From contig NC_080064.1 in assembly GCF_949987535.1 (NCBI RefSeq), positions 133,018,708 through 133,082,707 of the forward strand: a DNA stretch of 64,000 bases. The letters run 5' to 3'. Source of the stretch: Balaenoptera acutorostrata (Eukaryota; Chordata; Mammalia; Artiodactyla; Balaenopteridae). Below are positions 25,801-40,800 of the stretch, in pieces. The position numbers and the translations under genes are program-made. Each line of letters begins with the position of its first letter. The stretch's first letter is position 1. Below the pieces are notes generated by a model, which was not told the origin of the DNA, did not search any database, and worked only from the letters and a program-made list of their open reading frames with translations.

Positions 25801-28800
25801 AGCATGTCTGTCTCCCCCAAAAGTCCTCATGCCCCTTTATAATTTTTCCCTCCCAGCCTTAACCCCATAGCAATTAAAGATCTGTTTTCTATCACTATAC
25901 ATTAGTTTATATTTTCTAGATTTTTATATAAATGGAATGTATAGTTTTTAATACCATTTTTAATAGCTGTTTGGTAGTTCATTGTCTGGGTGGGGCCATA
26001 ATTTGTTAATCAATGCTCTGTGCTAAACATTTAGGTTGACTTCCCCGCCCCCCCCCACCCCCGCTCTTATAAACTGTGCTTTGTTATGTTTATTAAGATG
26101 TATATTCAAGGGTGATCATTTGGAGACGTGTATCCATAGATTAAATTTCTAAAAGTATATTGCTGAATCAAAGGCTGTGGTACCTTTTGAGACAATATGG
26201 CCAAACTGCCCTCTAGACTGGTCAGGTTACACTCTTACTAGCTGTTCTTAGTCAAGTCATTCTTTCTCCAAGAATGAAGTTTGTCATTAGAAAAGAATCT
26301 TCTAAAAAAATATTATAGGACAAAATCAGTATCTTTTTTTCCCACTAATGATATGCTTGGGAAATACTTAAGGGTGTTCCTTATTTATAACCAAGGTTGC
26401 AAATCCTCTTCCTTCCTTACATTTTTTTAATGAGTAACTTCATGGAGGTCTAGTTTATGTAAGCTGTTAATGTCATGTTTAATATGAACTGTTATTTTGG
26501 TTGGTTTATCTAAATAATTGTCTTGTGTTCTTTTTAAAGGTTTGTTATTGAACTCTGTGAACCAATTCAAGTAAAACAGTTTGATATTGCAAATTATGAA
26601 TTATTTTCTTCTACTCCTAAAGACTTTCTGGTTTCTATCAGTGACAGGTAAATTCTAAAGCTGGTTTCTACAGAGTTTATATTGGATTTTCAGAATAAAA
26701 ATTTAAAAACAGGTCACATTTTAAAACTTTAATTACTTTATTTTTTATTTTAATCAACTTGTATCAATTTGTAAGAACAGTAGTAATACTATTGTAGGAA
26801 AGGCACTTGTTAGTTTACTTTCATTAACTTATATAGTGCTTATTACAACCCTCTGATATTATTCCCTTATGAGATGAGGAAACAGACAAGGAGAGATTAA
26901 GTAGCTTGCCTAGGTCGCATGACTTGTGGCTTGGACAACCAAGATTCAAATGTAGATCTGTATGACTTTAAAGCCCTTACTTTTAATATATTATGCCCTA
27001 TTGCTTCCAGATATTCTTTAAAAAGTTATTAAAAACATACATGAGCATTTTATATCATGAGGTATATTTTTGTTAAAGTATATTTTAAAAACTTTGGTAT
27101 ATATGTGTGATTATAAGAGAAATAAACATACATTGTAAGGAATTTGGTAGAGAACCCCAATCCTATCAACCATAGATAACTGTATTAGCATTTTAATACA
27201 TTCCTTCCAGTCTTTTCTACACATTTATTCTACCAAAAAAGTCAGTTTTTAATGCTTACATCTTGAGAATATCCTTTTGTGTTTTAAACACATCATTTTT
27301 AATGAATACTTGATATTTTCCTCCCAGTGGAGGTGTTTATTCCTTCCATAAATCCTTTTTGAGTGCCCATAATATACCATGTAGGATGCTGTTTTTTATT
27401 TTACCATTCTTTTATCATTGATCATTAAGGGTTTTCTGTGGTGTTTCTTCCCCCACCCCACACTTAGCATTGCCTAATACAGTTTTTGAAATGAATTCTC
27501 AAGATCTCTCATTCATTTTTCTTTTACTAATCTTGCTCAAATCATTTCCTTTTCTCTAAGCTGTAATTTTCTTATATGTCAAATGAATATTCAGCTTTGA
27601 CAACTAAAGTGTTTTTTTTTAATGTGATGAGAGAACACTTGTTACTTTGAGGGATTCTTTAAATGCTGTAGTAAACAAAAATAATAGTTTTGGGCTATTA
27701 CATTAGATTTCCTTTTAAAGGGGGAAAAGCTATATAAGCTGTGAAATTCAAATATTATAGTAAAGGATTTTTTCTTTTTCCCTTTCCACCAGTACTTATA
27801 CTTCATATCATCACACACTTATTGGTACATGAAGAAGTAGTACCTCTTTCTTCCAAAACAATCTCTTGGCTACTTTCTGTTTTAAAACCTCCAGTTTACT
27901 TGGAAGCCCTCCCAAACCCCAAGAAGCAGTCCTGGTCCTACTTTTGTCTTCCTCTGTCTTCTATTTGATAATGGTGTAATTTTTCAAGACCATCTTTCCT
28001 CATAAGGAGGAACCTGTCAGAGTTTAGCTGGAAGAAAAAATGTATTTATTCAACTCGATGCTTAACTCATATTTAAACTATGTTAAGTGAGTATGTTTAC
28101 CTGGAGAGGGGGAAAATAATGCATAGGATCTCTTTTGAAAATGTGATGGAACCTCTCAATATGTGATTTATGATTTTCTAAAAAGGAATATTTATATTTT
28201 ATATTTTCTAGATACCCCACAAATAAATGGATTAAGCTGGGTACTTTCCATGGTAGAGATGAGAGGACTGTCCAGAGTTTCCCTTTAGATGAACAGATGT
28301 ATGCAAAATATGTGAAGGTATGTTTATATTTGCAGAACTATGTTCTATAATGAAACATACCTGTTATTCATACTTTGTACCTCACCTGTTTAGAAATAAG
28401 AAAAATTAAGAGGAAATTTACTGCAATATTCCTTTTAATAAAACAATTCTTACTTGGATATATTATTTTATGGGACAAATACTAATAAAGTCCCTTTTGT
28501 ATAACTGGAAACCTAGGCTAGTTTTTTGATATCTGTGGCTCTGATGAAATTCCAAATTATAACTCGTAATATTTTTGGAGTCTTGATATAAAATGTCATC
28601 TTTATAGTATTATATTTCTTTATATTTTAAAACCCAAATCAGTTAGTCACTGCAGTCTTTAAAGCAGGTCTGATTATTGGAATCTAAGATCATTTCCATT
28701 TTCATATCTAGTTATTTATCATTATGGCTTTTTGCCTTTTGTATACTCAAATGAAATATTATGTCTAAGTAACAATTTCAAATAAAGTTTTAACCATTTA

Positions 28801-31800
28801 AATTCCTGCTGCAACCTAAATGTCCATCAACAGAGGAATTGATAAAGAAGTTGTAGTACATATATACAAAGGAATATTACTCAGCCATAAAAAAGAATGA
28901 AATAATGCCATTTGCAGCAATGTGGATGGACCTCCAGATTGTCACACTGAGTGAAATAAGTCAGACAGAGAAAGATAAATATCATATGATATCACTTATA
29001 TGTGGAATCTAAAAAAAAAAAAATGGTACAGATGAACTTATTTACAAAACAGAAATGCTACAGATGAAATTATTTACAAAACAGAAACAAAACACAAACT
29101 TTTGGTTACTGGGGAGAAAGTGGAGGGTTGGGGGAGGGAAAAATTGGGAGACTGGAATTGACACATATACATTACTATATATAAAATAGATAACTAATAA
29201 GGACCTACTGTATAGCATAGGGAACTCTTCTATAATACTCTGTAATGACCGATGTGGGAAAATAATCTAAAAAAGAACAGATGTATGTATAACTGATAAC
29301 ACTTTGCTGTACAGCAGAAATTAACGCAATTGTAAATCAACTATACTCCAATAGAAATAAAAAATAAATAAATAAATAAATTCCTGCTGCTTCCTCCCCC
29401 AATGTAGAGGTTGAATTATCTACCAAAGTAGAATTAATCACTCTTGAATTGAATTTAGACAAAATATGGGAATTTCTTACTCCTCTTATTTCTTCTTTTT
29501 TTTTCTTTAAAATAATACAGCCATACCTTAAAGTACAACTGTGTTAATAATAAGACCTTTTGGAATGAGCAGCTCTAATTTTCTTTCTAATCTTTTCTTC
29601 TTTAAATGTGAAAACTTATAGCTACCTACTTGTCTTTTGGGATTTTACTGTCTATGTCTTTTTTAAGCATGTATTAAATTGGCTTCTGTAAATGGGTAAA
29701 CTTGTAGTATTCCTAGTCTCCGTATAAAAATGCTTTTATAAAAATGCTGTTTTTAAAGTACAGTTGATAGTCTCAATTAATGATTCAGCTGTGTTCAGAA
29801 AGGTCGAAGGTACATTTTTAGTTTCTTTTAAAGTGAATACTGAAACAGTTGTTTAATGACTTTTTTATGTAACACAGTTTCTACACTGTGATCAGGAAAA
29901 AAAATTAAAAATAATTTGGCAGGTGATAACAAGTATACCTAATTTTACAATTAAGACAACTGACATGTTATGAAATAGTTCCAAGAATCATTCTTTATAT
30001 CATCTACCTTGTTAATAATGGAAGAACATTTTATTGGTGATACAAAAAATGCCATATAAAACTCCCTACTTTGTCCTTTTTATGATGGGAGACTAGAGAG
30101 CATTTTGATGATTGGTTTTCTTAAAAGCCCTTTTTGGTAGAATTAAGTCTAAAAGCAAAAAATATTTACTACTGATTCTCATTTTATACTGGTAAATGTT
30201 ATATAAGTTTACCTGGGTTTTCCTCATCCCAAAAGAACTAAATCCAAATTTACAAAATACTTTTTAATAATTTATATTTTAAAAATTTATTGATAAATAT
30301 ATTCTACTTCTATAAGTTATACTTGAAATAGCATAGCATATCAAAAATTCATGTTTTCCCTAAAACAATTTGTATACAGTACTGTGCAAGAATCAATATT
30401 TCATATTATGCTAGTTAATTTTTTTATCAATATGAATGTTCATAGATATGTGTAGCTGCATATGTATCAATATATAAATTCATATGTGGGTATATACATG
30501 ATAACATACCTATAATATTTAAAGTAATATAAAACAGGTTATTTCTAGATACTCTTTACTAATTACTTTTAGAGTGCTTTCATATCTAATGGATAAATAA
30601 AACAGCAGCAATGAATTTTAGGTTAAAGTTAATTTATTTCATTACAGTTAGACTATACTTTCTAGTTGTGTTGGTAAAAATTTAAATCATTGCTTTGGTT
30701 TCTGCAAAGAAATAAGAGTACTACAATGTTATCCATCACAGTACATTGCTTTCTATTCCTTAATTATACAATAATTTACAAATATTAAATGTTGCTTATG
30801 GTATGTTATCCAGACTTTGGAACTGATTTCTTTTTCTTTTCCTTTCTCTTGCTTCAGATGTTCATCAAGTACATAAAGGTTAGCATCCTTCTCTTTTGCA
30901 ATACTGAATAACAGGGCATGGCATATTATTCATGGCAAAAAGCAAAACTTTACAAGTATTGATCTTTGGGGAAACGAGGACTTTATTTTTAGAAATGTTA
31001 TAATGAAAAAATGAATATATTGTTAGATAATCTCACATGCACTGTACTGGCTTCCCATTTCATGTGCTTTTATTCTTTAGGTGGAGTTGGTATCACATTT
31101 TGGATCAGAGCACTTTTGTCCATTAAGCCTTATAAGGTAATACAAAACAAAAAAATTTACTGAGTGGTTTAAAAAGAAAAAAAGGGATACATAAAAATCC
31201 CACTATATTTAAAGTGGAGAAATAATGTTCTACTATGTGAAGATAACACCATAGAAATATAAGCTACTATACCTTTCTTACTCTTGAATACCGTTTAGAA
31301 AAATGTAAAAATTTCCTTTAAGAAAAAAGAACCTTCATTTTATGTGTTCGATTTAGCTTGCTTGATATGATGACAATATATGGAAACATTTTAGACCGAT
31401 ACAAAACTTAGTCATTGTATTTTTAAATGCCTTAAATAGATCAACATTTTAATGGAAAGAGTGGATTGAGAAACAGTGGTCATTATTTTTGAGTCCGGAA
31501 GTTAATGGCCCTCAAAACATAACCAAAGTTATTATATTTTGTCATTTATTATGAAGAGGTGAGTCTTAACAACTGTTTAGTTTTGAAAGACTTTAATGAA
31601 ATTGTTGTTAATAGGGTATTTGGCACTAGCATGGTGGAAGAATATGAAGAGATTGCTGATTCCCAGTACCAGTCAGAACGTCAAGAACTATTTGATGAAG
31701 ACTATGGTAAGTGACTTTAAAACAGTGACTATTTATGTATTATTTTTTGCTTTTTAAAATCTAATGGTAATGGGTAAATGTAGGTCACTTAAAAAAATCA

Positions 31801-34800
31801 ATATGATGGTTGTCTTTAGTTTTTTCCTTGTTTTTAACCCTAGTAACTAATTTTTTCTTAAACGTATTTTCTAAAATAATTTTCTGCTCTGTAAATTGAG
31901 CTGTTTTCCAAGCTTAACAATCAGTTATTTGTGACTGGAACTCCCTTCAATAACATCAGTGCTATAAATTATGGTTATATCCCTATGCCAGCCCCAAAAA
32001 CCTGTTACTCATAAGGCAACTGAAATAGTAGAATTGAAAATTAATTTCTTTGATTTGCCTTTAGCCTCAGAGCAAGCATATTGAGGCCTGAGTTTTTGAG
32101 AACCTCCCATGAACTTGGAGAGGTCGGAGAAGGTTTTATGATACCCTCCGTTTCTACTTTATCCAGTTCTTGTTTTAAGATGTCTTAAACTGTAGTCTGA
32201 AAAATCTAATTTTTCCCTTCCCTAGTTTTCCCATAAGTGAAGTGAAGACATTTACTAGGGGTTGGTAAACTACATTGAAAGCTTGAATAAAAGTCTTATA
32301 AATGTGATTAAAATTTTGGTAAGCAGTAGAAATATTTTCCTTGGTTTATATCTGTTTGATAAATGGCTTGTGAATTTCATTTTCTTTTTGTGGATGTGTT
32401 TTAGATGTATAATAAAAATTATAAAATTGTTTTAAATGTCAGCTGACTTTGACGGGATATAATTTGAGCTTTTAAACATATTGGAGATAGTTCTTAGCAT
32501 AAGTACCTTCATTTTCTCTTTGAACAGATTACCCACTGGATTATAATACTGGGGAGGATAAATCCTCAAAAAATCTTCTTGGTTCTGCTACAAGTGAGTA
32601 TTTTGGGTTTTGCTAGTCACTATAATTAAAGTATTTCTCAACTTTTTTTTTCCTGGCATATGTGAACATTTTGTTGTGGTATAGTTTAGGGGGCTCCTAC
32701 TCTCCCAGTGTTAAACTTTGAGTTGAAATCAAAGAAAATACTTTCGAAAAGTATTTCCATGGAAATAAAACAGGAAGAATATATGAAAACAAAGAAGAGA
32801 GGGAAAAATGCAAGCACAAGTTGGTTCTTCTACTAAAATTAAGCAGCTATATTTTTAGGCAAATTCCTTACAGTGAAGAATGGGCTATGAATTTACTTGG
32901 GGAAAGAATTATTAAAGAGGTCCTAGACCATATGAGTAAGAGCGTCTGGCTAATCATACTGGATGGGAAAGGAATTAGTTTTAGAGGTGGTACTCATCAG
33001 TGAAATCCTACCAAATGAGGATTTGTTAATATATGGGTATGGTTTCCTACTTAATTATAAAACATAAAGGCTGTTTCTTATTCATAATAATGATGATTCC
33101 CAACCAGTAACAATAATAGCAATAACAATATACTCTTTGTAAACTAAAAAGAACAATGACTAACATACTAGTTGTTTAATTTCTTGTCATGCCAACCTAT
33201 TATCCGAACTTAGTGGTAGGCTAACTAAGTAGACTCCTTGAAAGACCGTTACCGACTGACACTTTAGCTTTACTGTTAGAATGCAGGTAGGTATATTTAA
33301 TGTTTGTTATCTTTGGTTATTCCTGAATAATATGGAACTTACTGGAAGGAGTTTTTATTTGGAGATTAATAATTGAATTTAATGAAAGTAAGTCTTAGTA
33401 AAATAGAAAACTATTTGTGCATTTCTCTTTTAGTGAGTTGAATTGCTTGAATCCCAATCTCACTGTGTACGTTGTCCTTATACCTTTTTAAGATACTCAA
33501 CCAGTAGTACATATACTTTAGGTAGATATTTGGGTGGCTACAGTATATGGAGTTGAGTCACTTCTCTTTCTTTTCATCTTTTTTTCCCTTTCTTCTCTTC
33601 GTGTCCTCTTCCTCTCCACAGAAGACTATAGATTTCAGTGGGCTTTTTAGGGAATAGGAAGAAGAGTGTTAAAAATACCTGCATAAAGGGAATGCTTTTA
33701 TGTTATATTTAGCCTTGTTACAGATTAGCTCAATATATTTTGTTTTACTCTATTGCCAGTCAACTGACATTTTAGATATTATAGACTACTTTTAAGTAGG
33801 TTCCTTAGCTATATCTAGCTGATGATAGCATTAAAACAGGTGCCTCATTCACTGCTATGGTGTATAGTTTTTTAGGAGTGAAAAAATGATGCTATTTTAT
33901 TTATCTGGATATTGATATTATTGTTCATGTCCTTAAATTTGTAATAAAAAACTATGTTATATAATAGTCATCATATCATAGCTCAGTAATGCTGACTTAG
34001 CTGTGAGGAGGAATTATTATTTTATGGGGTCAGAAAATAGCCCCAGACTAAAAGCTCTCTAGTATCCAGTGGTTACTGGGAAGGAAGAGGCACCTTTCAG
34101 AAGTAATGACTTAGAAGTTTTAGATAAGGGAAAACTCTGTTGATATTCTTGCTTTCTTTTTCTACCTTCCTATGGGATTAACTCCAAGACACCATTAAAA
34201 TGTTTTCAGTGGAGGACATTTCCCTATTTGTAATCACTTCTCTGACTAATGTATTATTTTAATTAATGAGACATAGAATTTTTTTAGATCCTACTCTTTG
34301 GATCTTTTTCCTTGAAGGTGTGTTTCTTGGTAACACATCATTTTTCTTTTTTGTGGCTTTCTGGAAGGACAGTCCATTTACCTTCCAGTGTTTAGATGTT
34401 GAAAGATTTTGTGTAGTGAGACAAGATGGGTGGGAAGATGTCAGCTGAGCCTAAGCATGAAAAATGGGGTTTAAAAAGATCTCTATTTCTTGAAGTTTCA
34501 GAACAAGAGAGGCAGTAGTAACCGAGTGATAAGACTGCTGTCATAAAGTTTATAGGCATGACCTAACACTGCTGCCTTCTATACCTGTATCCTTCTAGTT
34601 TTCTCTGAACAGTCTAGGACTGGTTTTGAGCCTGACCTAGTTACTGCCTCCAATGTAGTATAACTTTAAGGCGTAAATAACAATGTGGAATCAGGCCAAA
34701 GAGCTAGTCTCTGGCACTGTAATGTCTGAATTTGACTATAATCATCACCACTTTCTAAATTAGCTTGAAATTGGCCAATTTTGCACCTAATTTATTTTCA

Positions 34801-37800
34801 ATATTTATGTAATGTCTTCAAAACAGAATCCTGTGGCTTTAATCTAAAGAGAAACTCTTTTTTTCTTTTTGTTGTTGAGCAATTAGTAGTCATAGGAAAT
34901 ATATGTCACCAGAGTATGTTGCTTCTGATGGGACTTGGTTGTCAAAGAGCATGCATGCTGCATATTTAGACATATTTGATACTACATAATTTACTGAACT
35001 GCCAGAAAGGGAGAAACTACTATTTTAGAGCAGCATTCTTGGCTTTTACATATGCCAGTTCTGGCAACTCTTCTGCCTGAATCTTTTGTTTACATTCTTG
35101 AACCAGAACATTTAAATATTTTATATCACCAGAAATTCTTTGTATCACTCTGCTCTACTTGTGCTTGGTCATGTGGATCTTCCTGACCACTCTCTACTTT
35201 GATATTCTTGCAAGTCTGCCTTTACTCCTATATATGGTCTGCATTTTATTAGAATCATCAGATTTGCTAAAGTCCAGGCTTCTGTTTACGTTTCTGTATA
35301 TGTTTAAGACAAAGTATAGTTTTTGTTTTAAGTCAGAGTATTTTTTATATTTTAAGGTCCTAGAAGGAAAAGAGAATGAAGGTAGGCATGCTCAGTACAC
35401 ATGGGAGGAAGTAGTTTTTTCATTTGTTTGTCTTGTGCTGTAGCATAGGCAGTTTGTTTTCTGTCTCAAAAAGAGCCATTGGTGTGCTGGAGACTGAGTA
35501 TAACATGTTGATATTTGGTCCCTAGGGAATTTCATCCCTAAAGAAATGGGATGGGATGAATAGTTGCCCAACTCAAAGAGAAAGGAGTTGGCTAATCCAT
35601 AAGAAATTAAGGACGGGTATCTCGTTTGGCACTATATTCCAAATTATACTTTTACCCTTTAGCCTTTCTGAAGGCTTTTTAGTGGCCAGATTATCATCAT
35701 GACAAGCAGTTGGACGCAAAGTGAGAATGGTTAAGAAAATTCACAAAGCTGCTCTCTCTCAAAAGACAAAAGAAAAACATTATATTTGTCAGTGTCCTGT
35801 GAACATAGGAAGATTCTTTCTTACAGGTTAGATGGGCTGAGAAAGAAGAAATTTGCCAGATTTTGCTTTTGTTACCAAGTGGCCCCCTGAAATGATGATA
35901 ATAATATTTTTAAATGATGGGTAGTATAAATCTTCCTTATTGTAGGTACTAGTATTAAAATTTAGGTTAAAAAGTAATACTCTAAAGCTTCTTTCTCTAC
36001 ACAGATTAATAGATAACAGATTTTTTTAAATTGTTAATAATAATACCAGAAAATTTAAAGGCAGAAAGTTTGAAATCTGTGGTACGATTGCCCTTTGAAG
36101 CACAAGGGTCTTAGAATATAGACTTGGTTACAAAATTTGGGTTCTGTGAAGCCGTCAGTTTTGACTGAACTTCAGCTGTCAGGCTAAGTAGAGGATCACA
36201 TACTACTATTGCAGTATTGGGTGACATTGTATTTATGAGGAAATAACAGAGTTTCCTTTGCTACTTTATCTTAGTTTGTAAGAAAATAGAGTTTCCATTC
36301 CTGTTTTTATCTCATGCTGAGGCATCTCTTTAGCCTAAGATCCAAGACTGCTTCTCTGTTTAACAATTTGCCAGGTCAAAGGGCAAGGTTGACCTGTAAT
36401 CCTAGATATTTAAAAAGCAAATATAAAGCTTTTGTGTGTCTAACTGATGATTGGAAACAAAGTACCACTGCTTGTTGTCTTTCAGAATATAGAATCATAG
36501 TTAATGTAAAGATTAAAATTAATAACTGTCTACCAGATATCACTTTTAAAAGTCTAAAATATATTATTTTTACCTGCCATAAAGCATATCTTTACAGTAT
36601 CAGCGCCAGGTGACAGTGCTTGGCTTGTTCCCAGCCTTCCTGATGTGCTAGCTTTTCCTTCTTTAGATCCTTTCGTACTTCTCACATCTATGGTTTTCAT
36701 GAAAGTGTGATGAAAACTCTATGGATCTCTTTTAGGAAAGGAAACTAAAATGGAAAAAACTGATGAGGCTTAATATGTAGCCCCTGCCAGATCTTAGTAT
36801 TTTAATAGGATAAATACCTGGTGAATTAACTTCTAATAGAATTTCAGAGATTAGATTGGAGTTGGAAGTTAATTTCCCTTGAAATTACATTATATTACTA
36901 GAAGGAAGTCTTCTGTTCCCAGCCAGCTAAGTTTTATGACTTTGACTTTCAATTCATCTGCCCTTGCCCATGCTCATCCAGTTCACTAAAGAATTTATGT
37001 CATTTATTGGCCATAAAACATTGTTAAAAGTCATCAAATACATGATTCTATGCAGTGTCATTTTGGATTTAAGCATATTACCTAGGTATTTTATGTTCAT
37101 AGTTGAAAATAAAGTCGTTCTGCTGCTCTTTGGATAATAATCTTCCCATTTCATTTATTTTTACCTATGATAGTCACATGTTTAGGAAAAACTTTTATTT
37201 CTTCAGGCTTTTTTGTTTTTGATTTAAACTGTAGAACCCCTTTCTAAAGAAAAAAAGACTTTTCTATAAAATACAAATTTTGGTTATCACATTTCTTTCC
37301 TATCTCAGTACAGGCTATATGTTGAATTATACTTGAATTTTATAATATGCTGAAGGTAGTGTTTGCTAAAAGGTTTGGGGAAGTTTTACAAAAAAGTATA
37401 ATTAAATTTTATGAACATAAAAATTCAGATTTATGCTTAATACTTTTTGCCTGAAATTTGTGTCCTATATTGGACTTACATAGTAAGGCGAGCAAAAAGG
37501 TAATTAGTCCAAAAAATGAAAAAAGACCATTACAAATGGTTTTTGACTATCTGATATTGAGTTATATGAAAATATTTAGGTGTATTGTTATTTTTCTCTG
37601 ATTGAATTTTGTTTTAGATGCCATTCTAAATATGGTGAATATTGCCGCTAATATTCTGGGAGCAAAAACTGAAGACCTGACAGAAGGTACCTAATCATTT
37701 TATGGGTCTTTTAAATATATGATACTCCAGGGATCTTCCTAGTTAGTAAAATTAATTAATAAGCCAAGCAATTTGATTTTTCATTTAGAAATACAGAAAC

Positions 37801-40800
37801 CATTCAAAGGAACTTACCAGTCTTCTATTATTGTTTATTTGAATTTCACAAGTTCTCTTTAGTAAATAGGATCCTGTCTATATAAAATCATGAATTTGTT
37901 TTTTAATTCTTCCCTGCCGTAGAAGTAATGATTTTATCCCTTATCTCTTTCCTGAGGTTTTGGTGCTCTAGAGGTACTTAAAGTGTATGCTTTTATTTAT
38001 CAAACAGCTGTTCAATTAAGAAAGCAATTATTTCCTTAAAGAATGTCAAATAAGAATATTATTAGCAAGGAGAAACAATCTTGCCTTTTTTGTTTTCAAA
38101 AATACTTCGTCCCAGTTATAAAATAAGTAAGTCATGGGGTTGTAATGTACAACATGTGGAGTACAATATGGTGACAGATGGTAACTAGACTTATTGTGGT
38201 GGTCATTTTGCAGTGTATACAGATGTCAAATCACTGTGTTGTACACATGAAATGAATATAATATTGTATGTCAAATATACTTCAATAAAAAAAATTCAGT
38301 TCCAAGTGCAAACTTAAAATGACCCATTTATTTCTTCTCATTCTCTTTTAGTAACTCAGGTGTCTTATTAATCATGTAAGATTACACAAAATTCATAGTC
38401 ATCTTACTTGCTTTAATTATCTGAGAAGCTGAGAAAGAATATGCACTACTTGTAGTTGTCACTTTCTACGATTATTTCTTTCCAAAAGAACTTTGATGAA
38501 AAAAACCCACAAAGTCTGCAGTAGTAAACCTATTTGACTTTTTTCTTCTCTCTCGAGAAACTAAAGTCCTTTATTCGTTATAGTGAAATATTTTCATGGT
38601 ATAGCTTTTTAAAATTAAACTCAATATGGACATCTTTCTTAAAATAGGAAATAAAAGTATATCTGAGAATGCCACTGCCTCAACTGCACCTAAAATGCCT
38701 GAATCAGCTCCTGTTTCAACTCCTGTTCCATCACATGAGTAAGTTATATTGTGATATTAGAGTTCTATTAAAATGGAAAGCTAAGTATACTTGTACATAA
38801 AAAGGTACTTGTAACTTGTGGGAAATTATTATCTATAGAAAGCTCTGGATCATGGGACAGACATTCCACAGCCACTTAAAACATCTTTGAGTTGCTTTTT
38901 GGGTACTAGGAATTCACTTCACTCCAGACCAAATGTTTGTTGTTTTGATTTTGTGTGTTACTTTTATTATTTACAATACTTAATCTTTTCTTTGTTGCAC
39001 ATAATTAACCTAACTCTGCAGGTATAAGTTTGAGGACAAATATTAAAGGTCTGTTTTTATTAAGTTCAAATTTAAAAGCATTGATTAAGTATCTGTGCTA
39101 TGCCTAGAAAGCTATAAAGGGTACCTGAAATACTTAGAGCAGTGATTTTTAAATGATTTGTTTGCCACACAGCATACTCTTAACAGTGTTCAGTTTCTGA
39201 AATCGAATGATATAGGTCTTTTCCCAGGTTGCAGTGGGTACTTTGGGCAGGGATGTATATATGTAGGTAACATATGAAATAACCTCATTTGGTCCTTTCT
39301 ACCAGAGGTTATTAAGGTTTGTCGGTACCTCAACTTCTGATCTATAATAGATAGGCTCATTAATGATTTGGGTTATTGGGACAATAATTGGGATAATTTG
39401 GATATAGTTATTACAAATGTAGCTTCCGTATATTTCGTTGGATATACTCCCTGTAAACTTTGACAGCCCTTTCTCTCAGAGGAACTCTACTTAATGGGAT
39501 AAGATATTTGAACAAGAAGCAGTTAGTTCAAGGTTATAACTAATGAAACCTCCAGTGGGTGTGCTTCAAGCTGTAATTCCTAAGTACAATCTTAATTAAA
39601 AAATGAGATTTTTGTGCTTTGAAGCGCACAGTGTCAAATTTGTATTTTCCTGTATTAATCCTGAAAGTGACTAAAGATATTTATTGGGTAATCAGAGTGA
39701 AATATATAACATTATGTGCTATTGATCCCTAGAAGGTCCTGAGAAATCTCTTTGGGATAGAGATTCTTGGTGTTTCTAGTTATGTGGAGCTGTCCCGGTT
39801 TTGTAACTAAATTCTTTAGTTAATAACATATATCAATAGTATGTCTTATTTTTCAAAACTAAATGAAATTAATTTCATTTTGCACATATATACACACACG
39901 CACATATATACATATACACATTCACCCCTCATACATATGTATGAATATTTGTTGAAAGGTATCACATCAGGCTAATGTAGCAGTTTTTACTTTTCTATAT
40001 TAGAGTTTGTTTTTTAGTAGATATTCTTGCATAATTGTTTGTTTCTTTACTTAATATTTCTTCATGTATGTTTGTCTTAAATTCTTTTTGATGGTTATAT
40101 GGCAGTCCTCTGAAGAAAATAAAAGAATCCATGATAGGGTATCACTCTTAAAGTTATTATGAAAAGATGACTTACTTTCTTTTCCCAGGTTTGAGTTTTT
40201 TAAAGTGTAACTCTGATTAGGGTGTATATATATATGGTATATAACTTAATTTTTAGCAAATTAATTCAGCTTAGTTTTTTTCCCTCCCCTTCTTCAGACA
40301 TTCCTCCTTTTTACTGTTATAATTTATTTGGTAGATAATAAACAGTATACCACCTGAGTATGTAAGAAATGTTGTATAGTGACTATATATTGATATCTGT
40401 ATCTATATCATCTATTTAGGGAAGCATAGCCTAATTATGTTTTAGTTTAGTTCATTTACTATTTTATTATCAACAAGATGAAAGTCCAGCTTTTAGATAT
40501 TGTCTTTTTTATTCCTACTTTTGCTGTTGTGATATTAGGCTTTCTTTGAAGACATTTCCTGGCATTCTTAGTAGTGTTTCACAGTAGGAAAATTTGCATA
40601 TGAAGGGTTTTTTTTGGTATTGAAATTACTTTGTTTTCTCAAATTATACCTTTGGTGCTGCAAGGGCTGCACCCAGAAATTCATTATCTTTATCTTGGAA
40701 GGGACCACAGATATTATAATTTATAACACTGTTCCCACCAGCTCCATTTCCCACTCTCCCTACCCTACACACATACTCCAGAGCCCAAAGATAGGACTGA

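Larger units (their letters stand above)
18866..26539 (+). other. SUCO intron 9
   Basis: The largest intron, with dense nested repeats (listed separately). Unassigned parts: about 19800-20920, 22830-23080 and 26240-26539. Confidence 0.85.

Noticed and set aside
34266..35443. Short open frames in intron 15 (34266-34448, 34781-34969, 35159-35443)
   Set aside because: Hydrophobic, T-rich chance frames with no known motif or splice context.
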